Shown: positions 30,379 to 40,020 of the stretch, piece after piece | How positions within the stretch are numbered: the stretch's first letter is position 1 | Layout of the letters: each line of letters starts with the position of its first letter | Assembly (NCBI GenBank): GCA_012862575.1 | Contig: BLSF01000069.1 | Location: forward strand, 1 to 64,000 | Origin: Parietichytrium sp. I65-24A | Taxonomy: Eukaryota; Sar; Bigyra; Thraustochytrida; Thraustochytriidae | Direction: 5' to 3' | DNA: 64,000 nucleotides | Made by a program: the position numbers and the translations under genes | Notes under the pieces: model-generated | What the model was told of the DNA's origin: nothing | The model's database searches: none | What the model saw: the letters and a program-made list of their open reading frames with translations, nothing else

Positions 30379-31381
30379 TCATTCGTCCAAGTATCTGGTC
30401 ACGACTTGCGCTAGTAGCTGTGCCCCCTCTGGATTCACTTTGACTTCATGCGCCGCGCATTTAGACTCGTTACCAAAAATTGGGTCGGCAAGTGGGTTTC
30501 CGTCTACGTGGAGCTCTTGCAAGTTGACCATGCCATACACAGCTTTGTGAACTTTTCGGATAGCATTTCCTTGAAAATACACGTATCGCAAGTTTACAAA
30601 GTTTGCCAATGATTCAGGAAGCTCTCCGATACAATTACCACTCAGGTCAAGATTTTCCAGGTGGCGACTTGGAAGAAGGTCCAACACTGCATCTTTCAGG
30701 CGGTTTCTTGCTGCCTTCCTGTATGTTTTTCAAATTGAAACTTCAGAACTTAGTTTCGCGGCCCCAAAATAAACATTGATTCCCAAGGCGCGCAACTTAC
30801 AAGACTTTCAGTGCGTGCAACTTGGCAAAACCGCTTGGGAGATCCTCGATTAGGTTGTCAGAAATATTGATCGCTCTCAGAGAGCATGCCAAACATGCTA
30901 TTGAGTCGGGCAGAGTTGTGAGGCTGTTTTCTGCCAAGGAAAGGTGCTGCAAATTTGCCAATAAACGAAAGTCCACAGAAAAGCTCTGCAGATTGCATTT
31001 CTGTAAAACCAAAAGAGTCAAGTGGTCGTGGGAATTAACAAATTCGAATGTGCTCAGAGGACTATTCTCAATGGAGACAATCTGGACCAAAGGTATCTGA
31101 TCTATCACCGAATCTACACCTCGCAACCTGAGATTCCGAATACAACGAATGCTCACCAGTTTTCCGCACCGCTGCCCGAGCTCAGTGGGAAGCATGTGAA
31201 CACGGGTATTCTCCATTCGCAGCTCTGATAACTCGGTTAATTCTAGCACACCCGAACCGAGAGAATCTGGTGCGCCATTTCCAAACTGATCGACATCCTC
31301 AGTTGATCCAAGGATCTTGAGCGCGCGTGTGCTCGAGTCAACGAATGTCCAACCTAAACAGACTTGACGTCGGTCCGCCAT
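30379..31381 (-). CDS. Leucine-rich repeat protein (two exons)
   Basis: Spliced gene. Exon 1 is 31381-30801 (ATG 31381, context GGCGCGATGGCGG), the 82-base intron 30800-30719 has GTAAGT donor and ACATACAG acceptor, and exon 2 is 30718-30379. The join restores the frame exactly (LKVL then KAARNRLKD) and completes an LRR. Total 921 bases, 306 residues. Leucine-rich repeats run from about residue 40 to near the C-terminus: LRMENTRVHMLPTELG, LQHLSLAENSLTTLPDSIAC, LRAINISDNLIEDLPSGFA, LENLDLSGNCIGELPESLA, LQELHVDGNPLAD. This is the short cytosolic SDS22/LRRC57-like type, a scaffold for protein binding. No signal peptide or extra domain is seen. It lies convergent with the D-lactate dehydrogenase gene and divergent from the L-2-hydroxyglutarate dehydrogenase gene. 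The partner is unknown. Confidence 0.9.
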
Positions 31382-32157
31382 CGCGCCTCCTTTGGGAGAA
31401 ATATCCACCCCTTGGAAGGACCTGCGTTTGAGCACACTTCGTTTAGGTCAATGCCATTCCTTCGCACAAGTGCGCGTCCACTGTCAGACCTCGCGCCGCT
31501 CGCACAGTAAACGTCAAACGGAGTGCCCCGCACACCCTCCCACCGCCGATTCCACACCGATGCTGCCTATCTGTGCCGGTGTGGTTCACGATTTCCGAGT
31601 CCGAGTCCAAGTCGACCCCAATCGTAACGGCAAGACCTTCCTAATATTACTAATCAGTACTACTCTGTTGCTGTAGCGAGCAGCAGCACCCGGGTGGTGT
31701 GTCTCTTGATCATGATGGATGTGAACACGCCATAAACGTCTTTGCTGCCTCCAAGACCTCCAAGCTCGCACCTGTCGGCCACTTGTGCTCGTTTGATGAG
31801 CTCGTAGATCGGTCTCTCTATAGAATAATTTCCAATCAATTTCCCTTGCATTTTGACTGCAAGTAGTAGGCCGACCACGGTGATTGTGGTAGTGATGATG
31901 CTACTTTTTGTGTTAGTAATCATCTTGATCAAGATCAAAATTGACTGTGAGATCTTTCAATTCATTCATTCATTCACAGTCAATCATCCATCCCCTCCCT
32001 GTCAGTCAACAAATCAAAATCTCAGATTGGAACACGAATGAAACGAAAGGCGCTGTCCGGAAAGTCCGGGAACACGCTTTGGAGCTGACGTGAAAACCAA
32101 TGAGCCAAGTAAAGGCCGGCACATAGCGCGCAAAGCAGACGCGAGGCTGTGGGAGAC
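31382..32157. other. Divergent intergenic region (LRR gene / L-2-hydroxyglutarate dehydrogenase gene)
   Basis: About 780 bases. It contains CCGAGTCCGAGTCC-type repeats near 31590 and ATTCATTCATTC runs with CACAGTCAATC near 31960. No gene is recognised. Confidence 0.5.
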
Positions 32158-33297
32158 ATGTCCCGGACGGCAGTCGGTTGTGTTGTTGGTGCAGGCGTTG
32201 TGGGCCTGAGCTGTGCCCTGCACCTTTCTCGTCTCGGGTTTCAGACGGTGGTTGTTGAGCGCGCCACAGGAGTGGGAAGGGGCACTTCGGGGCGCAATTC
32301 TCAAGTCGTTCATGGGGGCATGTATTACGAGGCAGGTTCGCTGAAAGCCGCCGCTTGCGTCAAGGGAAGGCGCGCGCTCTACGACTATTGCAAGGCACAT
32401 CACGTGCCCATAAAACCGATCGGGAAACTCATTGTGGCGACTGAGGAGTCACAAGTTGCTCAGCTTCGCAACATTGAGGAGAGAGCTCGACGGAACGGTC
32501 TTTGCGAGGAAAGCGGCGATGCGGTCAAGATGTTAAGCGCGGCGGAAGCGGCGGAATTGGAGCCTGACCTTACCTGCAGCGCCGCGCTTTTCTCTCCGAT
32601 GACCGGAATCGTTGATGCTGCTGAGCTGATGAGGGCTATGCAGGCAGAGCTTGAGAGCTTTGGGTCCGTCGTAGCATTCAAGACAGCGGTTGACAGAGTG
32701 CAAGCCGATCAAAATGGCCGATTTCTAGTTTACGATCATGCCGGGTCGCGGAATGAGTTTGATTTTGTTATCAATTGTGCGGGTCTTCACGCCATTGGTC
32801 TTGCACACAAAATACAGCATTCTTCAGGCTGGATACCGCCGGTAGCAAAATTCGCAAAAGGGAACTACTTTGCGCTTGAAGGGGTGAAAGCTCCATTTCA
32901 AAGGCTCATCTACCCGATTCCGGAAGCTGCAGGTTTAGGAGTGCACGTGACATTGGGAATGGACGGACAGGTACGGTTTGGGCCAGATGTTGAATGGTTA
33001 AACGTTCGTTCTCCGGATGAAATAGACTATAGCGTTGACCCTTCCCGCGGCGAAGGGTTTTATAGTGAGATTCGCAAGTATTGGCCCCAACTTCCCGACC
33101 ATGCTCTAGTTCCCGATTTTGCAGGGGTGCGCGCTAAAATCGATACGAAGGGAGTGCAAGACTTTGCTGTGGTGGGGTCTGTAGAGCATGGCGTACCAGG
33201 ACTTGTTCATTTATTAGGAATTGAATCTCCTGGCCTCACCAGCTCTCTTTTTTTGGGGGAAATGGTTGCAAATCAAATTGCGAAAGATTTCAACTGA
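32158..33297 (+). CDS. L-2-hydroxyglutarate dehydrogenase-like FAD oxidoreductase
   Basis: 379 residues from ATG 32158 (the frame opens at a GTG three codons earlier). The N-terminus carries the dinucleotide-binding motif CVVGAGVVGLSCALHLSR, followed by VVVERATGVGRGTSGRNSQV and HGGMYY, which are characteristic of the L2HGDH/LhgO branch of the DAO family. The middle part has FDFVINCAGLHA, a second FAD contact region, and the C-terminal part ends with HLLGIESPGLTSSLFLGEMV, also typical of this branch. These enzymes oxidise L-2-hydroxyglutarate to 2-oxoglutarate, feeding electrons to quinone. No clear mitochondrial presequence is visible, unlike animal L2HGDH, and the protein is shorter, so a cytosolic or other location is possible. 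It lies about 2 kb downstream of the D-lactate dehydrogenase gene on the same strand. Confidence 0.88.
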   Translation: MSRTAVGCVVGAGVVGLSCALHLSRLGFQTVVVERATGVGRGTSGRNSQVVHGGMYYEAGSLKAAACVKGRRALYDYCKAHHVPIKPIGKLIVATEESQVAQLRNIEERARRNGLCEESGDAVKMLSAAEAAELEPDLTCSAALFSPMTGIVDAAELMRAMQAELESFGSVVAFKTAVDRVQADQNGRFLVYDHAGSRNEFDFVINCAGLHAIGLAHKIQHSSGWIPPVAKFAKGNYFALEGVKAPFQRLIYPIPEAAGLGVHVTLGMDGQVRFGPDVEWLNVRSPDEIDYSVDPSRGEGFYSEIRKYWPQLPDHALVPDFAGVRAKIDTKGVQDFAVVGSVEHGVPGLVHLLGIESPGLTSSLFLGEMVANQIAKDFN

Positions 33298-33836
33298 CAG
33301 TGAACACATGTTGTAACCGTAGCGGTACACTGTGACCGAGTTTGCCTCCCTCTTGTGAAAAAAATATTCAGCAAAACTCAGTGAAGTAAGCAAGTCTTGT
33401 TTCCCTCTTAATGTCTTTGCATCATAGGGTGCGTGGAAAAAAGCATTTCGTGTCGCAGAGAGCCAACTCGAGTATACCCTACTTGTGGAGTGGAACGAGA
33501 TTAATTTACTGTAGAAAAGAAAACAGTACAAAGAAACGCTTTACCTATTTTGTTTTGACCATACACTAATTGTAAGGAAATCTACATGGACGGCGGCCAA
33601 TCTGCTTTGGCCATGACGTAATTCAGACCTGAATGGCGCCTCAGGACTAGCTAGCTAGAGAAGGTAAGGCAAAAGATATCTACACAAGCGAAAAGACGAA
33701 GGAGGCAAGCTATCGATCATTACCAAGGCGAAGCAACGAATCTGAAGAGACGACGAGATCGTCGCTGTTCTGTAAGTCCAATACAGGTTGCTGCTTTGGC
33801 AGACGAAAGTGTGTTTTGAGCGAGAAATAAAGTTCA
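33298..33836. other. Intergenic, convergent 3' ends
   Basis: About 540 bases between the 3' ends of the dehydrogenase and kinase genes. It includes an AGGACTAGCTAGCTAGAG tract (33642-33659). No gene is seen. Confidence 0.5.
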
Positions 33837-35129
33837 CTACCGAGTGCGATTGACTTTCCAGGCCAAATTTTGGGTTGGGTCACTCTCCTGGGCATCCCAC
33901 CGAGGGATAAACTCAGGTTTCGCTTGCGCCCTTGGGCTGTGCTGTTGAGGAAAGCGAATCTCTAGTCTTTCATCGTCCTCGTCTGGAGCCTTTTCATCGT
34001 GTGTCTCAATGAAAGGAGTTCGCCGGCCAGTGACTTCAGGATTTGTTAACTTTGACGACATTGAAGATGTCGGCGCGACCTGGCGAGATGGCTTCATCGC
34101 CTCTTTGATCGGTGAGAGCCATGCGTGATTGAGCACTTCTCCTATGGTGAATCGACGAAGAGGTTCCGGCTCTAGCATTTGCCTCACAAGATTCTTCAAA
34201 TCGGGCGACACGCGGCTCCACGTACGTTCAGGTGCAAAGCGAAGGGTAAAATCGCTCTTCGGGCGCGCATATAAAGTATCGTCAAACGGCATCTTGGCGG
34301 ATATCATCACGTACAAAAGGCAGCCCAGGGCCCAAACATCCACTGCTTTGGTATATTGCTGCTTGCCCGAGTTTGCTGGAGAAGTTGAGAGGCGGAGTTC
34401 TGGTGCAAGAAAACCTCCAGTGCCAAGGAAACTGCTTGCGTGCGAGAGACCCTTCAGACTCTTGCTAAAACCAAAATCGATGATCTTGACTCGAAGCGAG
34501 TTGGAATCCTGGAAAAGGACGTTCTCAGGCTTCAGGTCTCTGTGCATAATATTCCGTTTGTGCATATGACTCACTGCAGATGCAAGTTGAAAGAAGATGA
34601 ATCGAGCATAGTCTTCTCGGATGCCATTCATTTCAACGATCTTGTCGTAAAGCTCACCGCCTTGGAGGTACTCCTCTACGATGTACAGCTGGTCACTAGA
34701 GTAAAAGAACTCTTCCATGTGCACAATGCTCTCGTGCTCGAGAACCTGAAGTGACTTGACTTCGCGGTGCAGTCGCTTCAATGCTTTGCTCGGGTACTGC
34801 ATTGAAAGGCTCGAAAAATTAATCACTTTCACTGCCATAGTTGCTCCATCTCTCCTTCGGATGCACTTGTAGCATTTGCTAGATGATCCGCATCCGATGA
34901 TCTCCTTAATCTCATAAGCTTTTTCGAAAAGTTCAGGGTGGGACTTTCTCTCCCCACTGCTGCTGCTGCCGTGTGATGCAGCGTCATCAAAGCTGCGATA
35001 TGAAGTAACCTTTCCCTGCACTTGTGGAGCTTTGATCATCCTTTCTTCCTCCGCTACTTTTGCGTCAGTTTCATCAGGCCCAACCCAGCAGTCTCTGAGA
35101 GCCCCGCAGAATTGCTTGGCGCACCACAT
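33837..35129 (-). CDS. Serine/threonine protein kinase, CAMK-like
   Basis: 430 residues from ATG 35129 (the frame opens at a GTG 17 codons earlier). The kinase domain spans about residues 73-338: glycine loop IIGCGSSSKCYK, the ATP-anchoring Lys in MAVKV (101), catalytic loop HRDLKPEN (196-203), DFGFSK metal-binding motif (218-220) and LAPEL in place of the usual APE. All catalytic residues are present, so it should be active. The HRDLKPEN plus DFGFSK combination and the lack of other domains place it near the CAMK group. The first 70 residues are Ser-rich, including a GSSSSGERKS stretch. The C-terminal tail of about 90 residues is acidic and disordered, with no visible calmodulin-binding site. 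Substrates are unknown. An extra upstream exon cannot be excluded. Confidence 0.92.
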   Translation of the reverse strand: MWCAKQFCGALRDCWVGPDETDAKVAEEERMIKAPQVQGKVTSYRSFDDAASHGSSSSGERKSHPELFEKAYEIKEIIGCGSSSKCYKCIRRRDGATMAVKVINFSSLSMQYPSKALKRLHREVKSLQVLEHESIVHMEEFFYSSDQLYIVEEYLQGGELYDKIVEMNGIREDYARFIFFQLASAVSHMHKRNIMHRDLKPENVLFQDSNSLRVKIIDFGFSKSLKGLSHASSFLGTGGFLAPELRLSTSPANSGKQQYTKAVDVWALGCLLYVMISAKMPFDDTLYARPKSDFTLRFAPERTWSRVSPDLKNLVRQMLEPEPLRRFTIGEVLNHAWLSPIKEAMKPSRQVAPTSSMSSKLTNPEVTGRRTPFIETHDEKAPDEDDERLEIRFPQQHSPRAQAKPEFIPRWDAQESDPTQNLAWKVNRTR

Positions 35130-35747
35130 GTCCGCGTGTGTAAAGTGGACGAGATCTTTCACACCGTGGGGCGGTAGCACAAGCGGTACTACCCGAAGAG
35201 CACCTTGATAATGAAATCACAATCAGAAGATACACTGAATGGGTGAGGCCGGGCAAAGTATATTTACCGAAAAGGTGAGGAGCGTAGAAAAACAGCCACA
35301 CAGCCTGCGCCGCAAGATCGCTGCGCTCAAATGTCGACTCGGGAGACAAACTGACGAAGGATCGAACACCACGCACAGAAGGAAGAGATTGTATCTGGCG
35401 TGCAGCGCTGGACGCCGACTACTCAAGGCCTGGAAACGCACAGTTACACAGAAGATGAAGAAGCGGGATTGTGAGTCACGTTGCGAGACCGAAGAGCTTT
35501 GCTCCGCCGAAATGCTGGAAGGAGCTTGTCAAATCCCAAGGTCGCCGACGCGTCGGAGGGCCGATACACCGGGACTCAGTGGACCTGGCGTGAGCGGCAG
35601 CAAGCGAATCTCCAAAGTCCTCTGAAGTCCTCTGAAAATCCCCGAGTGACGACCACTGACGATGGTCTCTCAGCGTCTCTAAAGTTCTGTAAAGGTCTCC
35701 GACGGCAGCTGGCCTCGCGTGTGTGGGCCCTCTGCGTCCTCCGCCGC

Positions 35748-35794
35748 TGCGCTCTCTGCGCTCTCTGCCCTCTCTGCGCTCTTTGCGCTCTCTA
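35748..35794. repeat. Minisatellite of TGCGCTCTC-type units
   Basis: About five degenerate 9-11-base units (TGCGCTCTC, TGCGCTCTC, TGCCCTCTC, TGCGCTCTT, TGCGCTCTC). Confidence 0.8.
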
Positions 35795-35810
35795 CGATGC
35801 CACACAGACC

Positions 35811-35858
35811 TGTGGACTCCGTGGACATCCGTGGACATCCGTGGACATCCGTGGACTC
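35811..35858. repeat. Minisatellite of CCGTGGACAT units
   Basis: Four 11-base units of the form TCCGTGGACA, flanked by related TGTGGACTCC and GTGGACTCTG. A near relative (TGGACACTG three times) lies at 40378-40406. Confidence 0.85.
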
Positions 35859-37565
35859 TGTCAGTCATACATTGTCGCCCACTCACAGTTGAGAATCGTC
35901 GATCACCCCTTCACCCACGCACGCTAAGCATCGCTAAGCACTAAGTTTACCTGGTCCTCTCAGTCAGTACTGAGTACCTGGTACTGTTACCCTTCTCTAA
36001 CTACCTTCTCCTTCCCCGGACAGCTAGGACAAAGTACTAGTACCAATTCCTACAGGAACTACGGACTTGCTTTCACACGAACGAGTGCCTGGCTACTAAT
36101 AGCCTGAATAGATAGCTAGAGTAGCCTGACTGTGAGTGCCTTATTAACCGAGATAGGGTGTTAGAGTCCTGCTATCCCGCTTGGTTGGAGAGAAACTTTG
36201 CAAGGGCATGAGAATTCATGAGAGAATGAAGAGCATGAGACCCTCGGAGCAAGAGCGCTCACATTAAGTTAGAAGATGCTAAGTAATAAAAGACGAAATT
36301 TAAAAAAAAGAAAAGAACGACGAACGAAATAAAAGAAAAGAGCGGAATTCGAGGAATTCGGGACTTTAGCTAGTACCCATCTTACAGGTGTTTAGCCGAG
36401 CCTGGGTGAAGAGACAGGTGAAGTAGTAGTGAGTATCGGTGATGACGACCTGTCATTGTGACCAGTCGTCTACTGTTCTCCGCTAGGCGACGAGTGGCGA
36501 GCGCAGTTCTATAACGAATCCATAGTCAATCATAACTCATGCTCAATACCGGTACTAGTGCCCAATTTCGGCCACAGAATAACAGCAAGCGCCGGTCAAA
36601 CACACAGCATGCAATTTACTTTAGCTAGGATAGCATGCTGAATAGGGAAGCCAGTAACCGCTATTCGTTATTTCCTGGAGCTTAAAAGTACTTACTGTTA
36701 GTCCAATTTGGACCAAGTACTTTGCGCATTACTTACAAGAATTTTTGGAACGCGTTCATGTACAATACCGGTACAAACTCCTGGAAGATCGTAGAAGGTC
36801 CGACAGTTGATTCTATTCCTTCTCCCTCTTCAGTATAATAAACGCTCGACGGATCCAGTGTCAGCGCATGACTCGAGGGACACACGCCACTCACCTTGGA
36901 ATAGTTTCTATCCTTGTCACTCTGACAGTGAACTTTGAACGAACTAGTCAAATTGCAAATCTTCAATGGCAGAATTGGCTGCTGAACAGAATCTTTCCTC
37001 TTTTTACTTTCCCACTACTGTACTTGCGAAATTCAACTGCCGGCTTGTCATGTCAAAATCAGCGTTTGACAGGATTCGCAGGATTCACAGTCAGTTTCCC
37101 CTTGTACTCCTTGCTCTCCTTGCACCGTGGCTACTGAATTGCAACAGAGCAATTTGTTTTCGGACTGTAGAGAGGCGTGAGAGGTCTGCTGCTTCTCTTA
37201 CGCTACTTTACTACAAAGAGTAGCTCGGAAGTCGGTATTTTTGCACCCTCGGGTCCTTTGGGCCTCGACTGGCGGCAAAAAATTAGTGATCCTTAATAAT
37301 TCATCACTTCTCATAGCCCATTAGTTAGTCATGCAACCGCAGCTGGCACCAAGGGTGCAACCCACACTATTGACTCCTTAAATCGTTGAGGGAGAGCTTA
37401 TAGCTTCTTTTCTAGCTCTTAGTCATATATTATCTACTATAAAACAAGTCGCCTCTGATGTTTCTTCCTTCAGAACATGTTCATTGAACAGTATGATGAA
37501 CACATGTGAACACTGTCAAATCTCCTCTCCTTTTCGTTCTGCTGGTTTGCGCTTGACTTTCGGGT

Positions 37566-37617
37566 CACCCCACCTTCCGATAGGGTTTGTTTACGCTCTC
37601 ACTTCGTGGCTTCACTT
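37566..37617 (+). repeat. Dispersed repeat family A, copy 2
   Basis: CACCCCACCTTCCGATAGGG then TTTGTTTACGCTCTCACTTC and GTGGCTTCACTT. It closely matches the inverted copy at 2006-2056 and the copy at 37749-37807. Confidence 0.85.
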
Positions 37618-37748
37618 AAAGCTTTCGGGTTGCAGACTCACAGGTGAAACCCTGCAAAGCAACCGGTTCCTCCAGCGCGGCACCTGCGTTCTGTCGTAGT
37701 TGATTGATGTTCAAAGTGTTCCTCACATGCGCTCATTTACTGTCAAGT

Positions 37749-37807
37749 CACCCCACCTTCCAATACTTCGGATAGGATTTGTTTAGGCTGCACTTCGTGG
37801 CTTCACT
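37749..37807 (+). repeat. Dispersed repeat family A, copy 3
   Basis: Same element as at 37566, with an insertion of about 7 bases (AATACTT) after CACCCCACCTTCC, then GGATAGGATTTGTTTAGGCT and GCACTTCGTGGCTTCACT. It lies in the 3' flank of the Sec1-family gene. Confidence 0.85.
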
Positions 37808-37956
37808 GCTGTCCAAGTTGCACAAGCTCGTAACGCTGTGAAGACTGTGAGGACCTTGTGTTCTCTTCAAAAATTCTTCTTCATCCAACGTTGCTTTGAG
37901 GACGTTCGACAGCTCCGAGGCTGCCAGCAATGTCAGTTTGTTGTTGGAATGCGAGC

Positions 37957-40020
37957 TCACAGATCGCGATCTTGAAACAGGCGAAACATTTGTTGGCCTG
38001 GGGAAGCGATGCAAGTTCCACCAATGAAGAATCGTACGTCGTGGTCCGGGCTCGCCTGCTGTGCTTTGCGAATTACTTGGCCTACCTCTGAGAAGGAGAC
38101 ACCGCCAACAATGAAGATAACGCAAACGGGAGTGTCCTTCAGGTTGAGGCGAGGATTGTTACTCTCTCGATCGAGTTTCCCGGGAGACCCTTGCGCGGCG
38201 GTAGCGGCCTCTTCCGTGCGTCCAAAGCCAAAAAAGTTAAATCGCCGGAAAACCTCTGCAGACGAATCTCTTAAATGTGCAGTGACGTCAGACAAGGCGC
38301 TGTCGCCCTCCTTGGGGAGATGTTTCAAAGGCGAAGCCTTGTGCGCGAGCCCTTGCGCAACAAGATTCACGATGGACGATTGAGTTGGGAAGTGGAGATA
38401 CTTGTTCCGATTTTGACTCGTGTGCAGGACCTCGTCAAGCACGTTCATGATGTGCTCAGGAGTTGCACCAGCGACTAGATCCCACACCTTGTCGCCTGGG
38501 TCAGCAGCGCGGAGAGCGTTTAAAAATGCGTCCCGGAAGGTCGCAAGAGTGTTGGGGTCCACGAGAGCCTCTTGCATTCTTCCCAGGATTGCGTGGACGA
38601 AAACAGCATGCTGAAGAACATCTGCGAGCGGAGTGCGGCCCCTATTTATTAAATCTATCAGAGGGAGCAGAATGTGAGATGGGTCTGACTCAGCTCCTTC
38701 CTTCAAAATCCGCTCTACAGAGTGCTTTCCTGCAGCGGAGTCTGCAGCGTACCGCTCTAGAGCGACACCACAGGCCACACAGGTTTGATAATAAGGAATC
38801 CTCTCAAGGTAACAAAAGTCTGCAGCCAGATCTCTGTCGAGTTTCTCCGATACAGCTTTGCTAGTGAGCCTGCAGCCCATGCTCTCGCAATTAGCCTCGA
38901 GAAAGGGGCTTTTCAGCACAAGCTCAGAAAATATTCTGTTTGCGCGCTCGTCCGATGCATGGTTCAGAGTTAGCCTGCCCAACACTTGTTCACGTTCGGA
39001 AACCGCTCCAGATTTTTCCCGTGGGATATCACTCAAGCAATCATACATATGTTGCGTGAGGCACGCGTCCGCGCTGCCTACTACTGAAGCCATGTCGACA
39101 GAGCGGTCCATCACAATGAGCGTGGCTTTCCTTCGCTGACGCGTGGTTCCCATCCGATGTTCTTGTTCTTCTAGCTTCTTCAGGCACCCTTGCAAAACAT
39201 GACCGAGTAGCCGCGAAGTGAACCCGTGCACCCAGCAGCTCTTTGAAGCGTCCACTTCGAGTTCATCGCGCAGGACCGACGCTAAGGTATGAGCTAGCAA
39301 CTTGATGTCACTTTTGTACGGATTGGGAAGGTCTTCGTTCCCATCCAAATCTTCCACGTCCTTTTTATGGTGGTAGAGTCCAAAGCGGGCCCTTGAGACA
39401 GGAAATAGTTGCGCAAGTCTCCGATTGGAAATCGTGAATACACCGTGATTCAAATCTGTGTCATTGAGTTGAAGGGTACAGTTCCAGCGGATATGGTCGA
39501 CCTTGACTTCCGCGTTGTTGGGCTTTGCAAGCTGTTGTACCTTCATTCCAAACTCCATGAAGCTCAAGCCATCTTGGGGCTTGTTGTAGACTGTGCCGTG
39601 GGCGAGGGGAGAAACGGTGCAGAGGATGGTTGCTTGGACCCAAGTACTCGAGTAATCTCCCCCAATCAAAGCACCGAATACTTCTTCGAGATCCCACAAG
39701 TAATCCGAAAGTAGAAACACCATCTTCACAGGCTTGCTGCTATCCTTGCCCTTGATGCCACCTATTGATCTCGCTGGGTTAGCTGCGCTTCTCTCCCAGC
39801 CTTCAATGCTCACTTTGGCGGCCTCAGTGGCAGCTCGGCGATTGACAGCGGATGTACTCGGAAATGCGAGAACGCCCGACGCCCCAAGGTGACCCATGAA
39901 GAGCTCCACCCCCCCGCACGCGGCCATCGCGGCTGCAGCGCCATCATCCGCGACGATTACTGAGCCAGACAGGTCCGCGCCTTCTACGCCCCGCAGGCAG
40001 GCTTTCAACAGGTTGACCAT
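37957..40020 (-). CDS. Sec1/Munc18 family protein, SCFD2-like
   Basis: 687 residues from ATG 40020 (the frame extends six codons further to a TTG). Sec1-family features are spread over the whole length: MVFLLSDYLWDLEEVFGAL near residue 100, KATLIVMDRSVDMAS in the middle, the equivalent of the conserved LIxxDRxxDxxTP motif of SM proteins, and a C-terminal CVIFIVGGVSFSEVGQVIRK (from about 633), the region where SM proteins show VGGxTxxE. The overall wording suggests the SCFD2 branch rather than Sly1 or Vps45. SM proteins bind SNAREs and tethering factors to promote membrane fusion, and SCFD2 relatives are linked to Golgi-ER traffic and the Dsl1/NRZ tether. Cytosolic, no membrane span. It appears intronless and complete. 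Confidence 0.85.
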   Translation of the reverse strand: MVNLLKACLRGVEGADLSGSVIVADDGAAAAMAACGGVELFMGHLGASGVLAFPSTSAVNRRAATEAAKVSIEGWERSAANPARSIGGIKGKDSSKPVKMVFLLSDYLWDLEEVFGALIGGDYSSTWVQATILCTVSPLAHGTVYNKPQDGLSFMEFGMKVQQLAKPNNAEVKVDHIRWNCTLQLNDTDLNHGVFTISNRRLAQLFPVSRARFGLYHHKKDVEDLDGNEDLPNPYKSDIKLLAHTLASVLRDELEVDASKSCWVHGFTSRLLGHVLQGCLKKLEEQEHRMGTTRQRRKATLIVMDRSVDMASVVGSADACLTQHMYDCLSDIPREKSGAVSEREQVLGRLTLNHASDERANRIFSELVLKSPFLEANCESMGCRLTSKAVSEKLDRDLAADFCYLERIPYYQTCVACGVALERYAADSAAGKHSVERILKEGAESDPSHILLPLIDLINRGRTPLADVLQHAVFVHAILGRMQEALVDPNTLATFRDAFLNALRAADPGDKVWDLVAGATPEHIMNVLDEVLHTSQNRNKYLHFPTQSSIVNLVAQGLAHKASPLKHLPKEGDSALSDVTAHLRDSSAEVFRRFNFFGFGRTEEAATAAQGSPGKLDRESNNPRLNLKDTPVCVIFIVGGVSFSEVGQVIRKAQQASPDHDVRFFIGGTCIASPGQQMFRLFQDRDL

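Larger units (their letters stand above)
35130..37956. other. 2.8-kb intergenic region with minisatellites
   Basis: No gene recognised. It contains two adjacent short minisatellites (35748-35794 and 35811-35858), GTAC-palindrome words (35968-36040), an A-rich stretch (36295-36345), and two copies of dispersed repeat family A (37566-37617 and 37749-37807), the second just beyond the stop of the Sec1-family gene. Overlapping open frames at 35476-35927 are products of the repeats. Confidence 0.5.

Noticed and set aside
35476-35927. Overlapping open frames of 136 and 148 codons on opposite strands
   Set aside because: They read through the minisatellites at 35748-35858 and show repeat-derived composition only.
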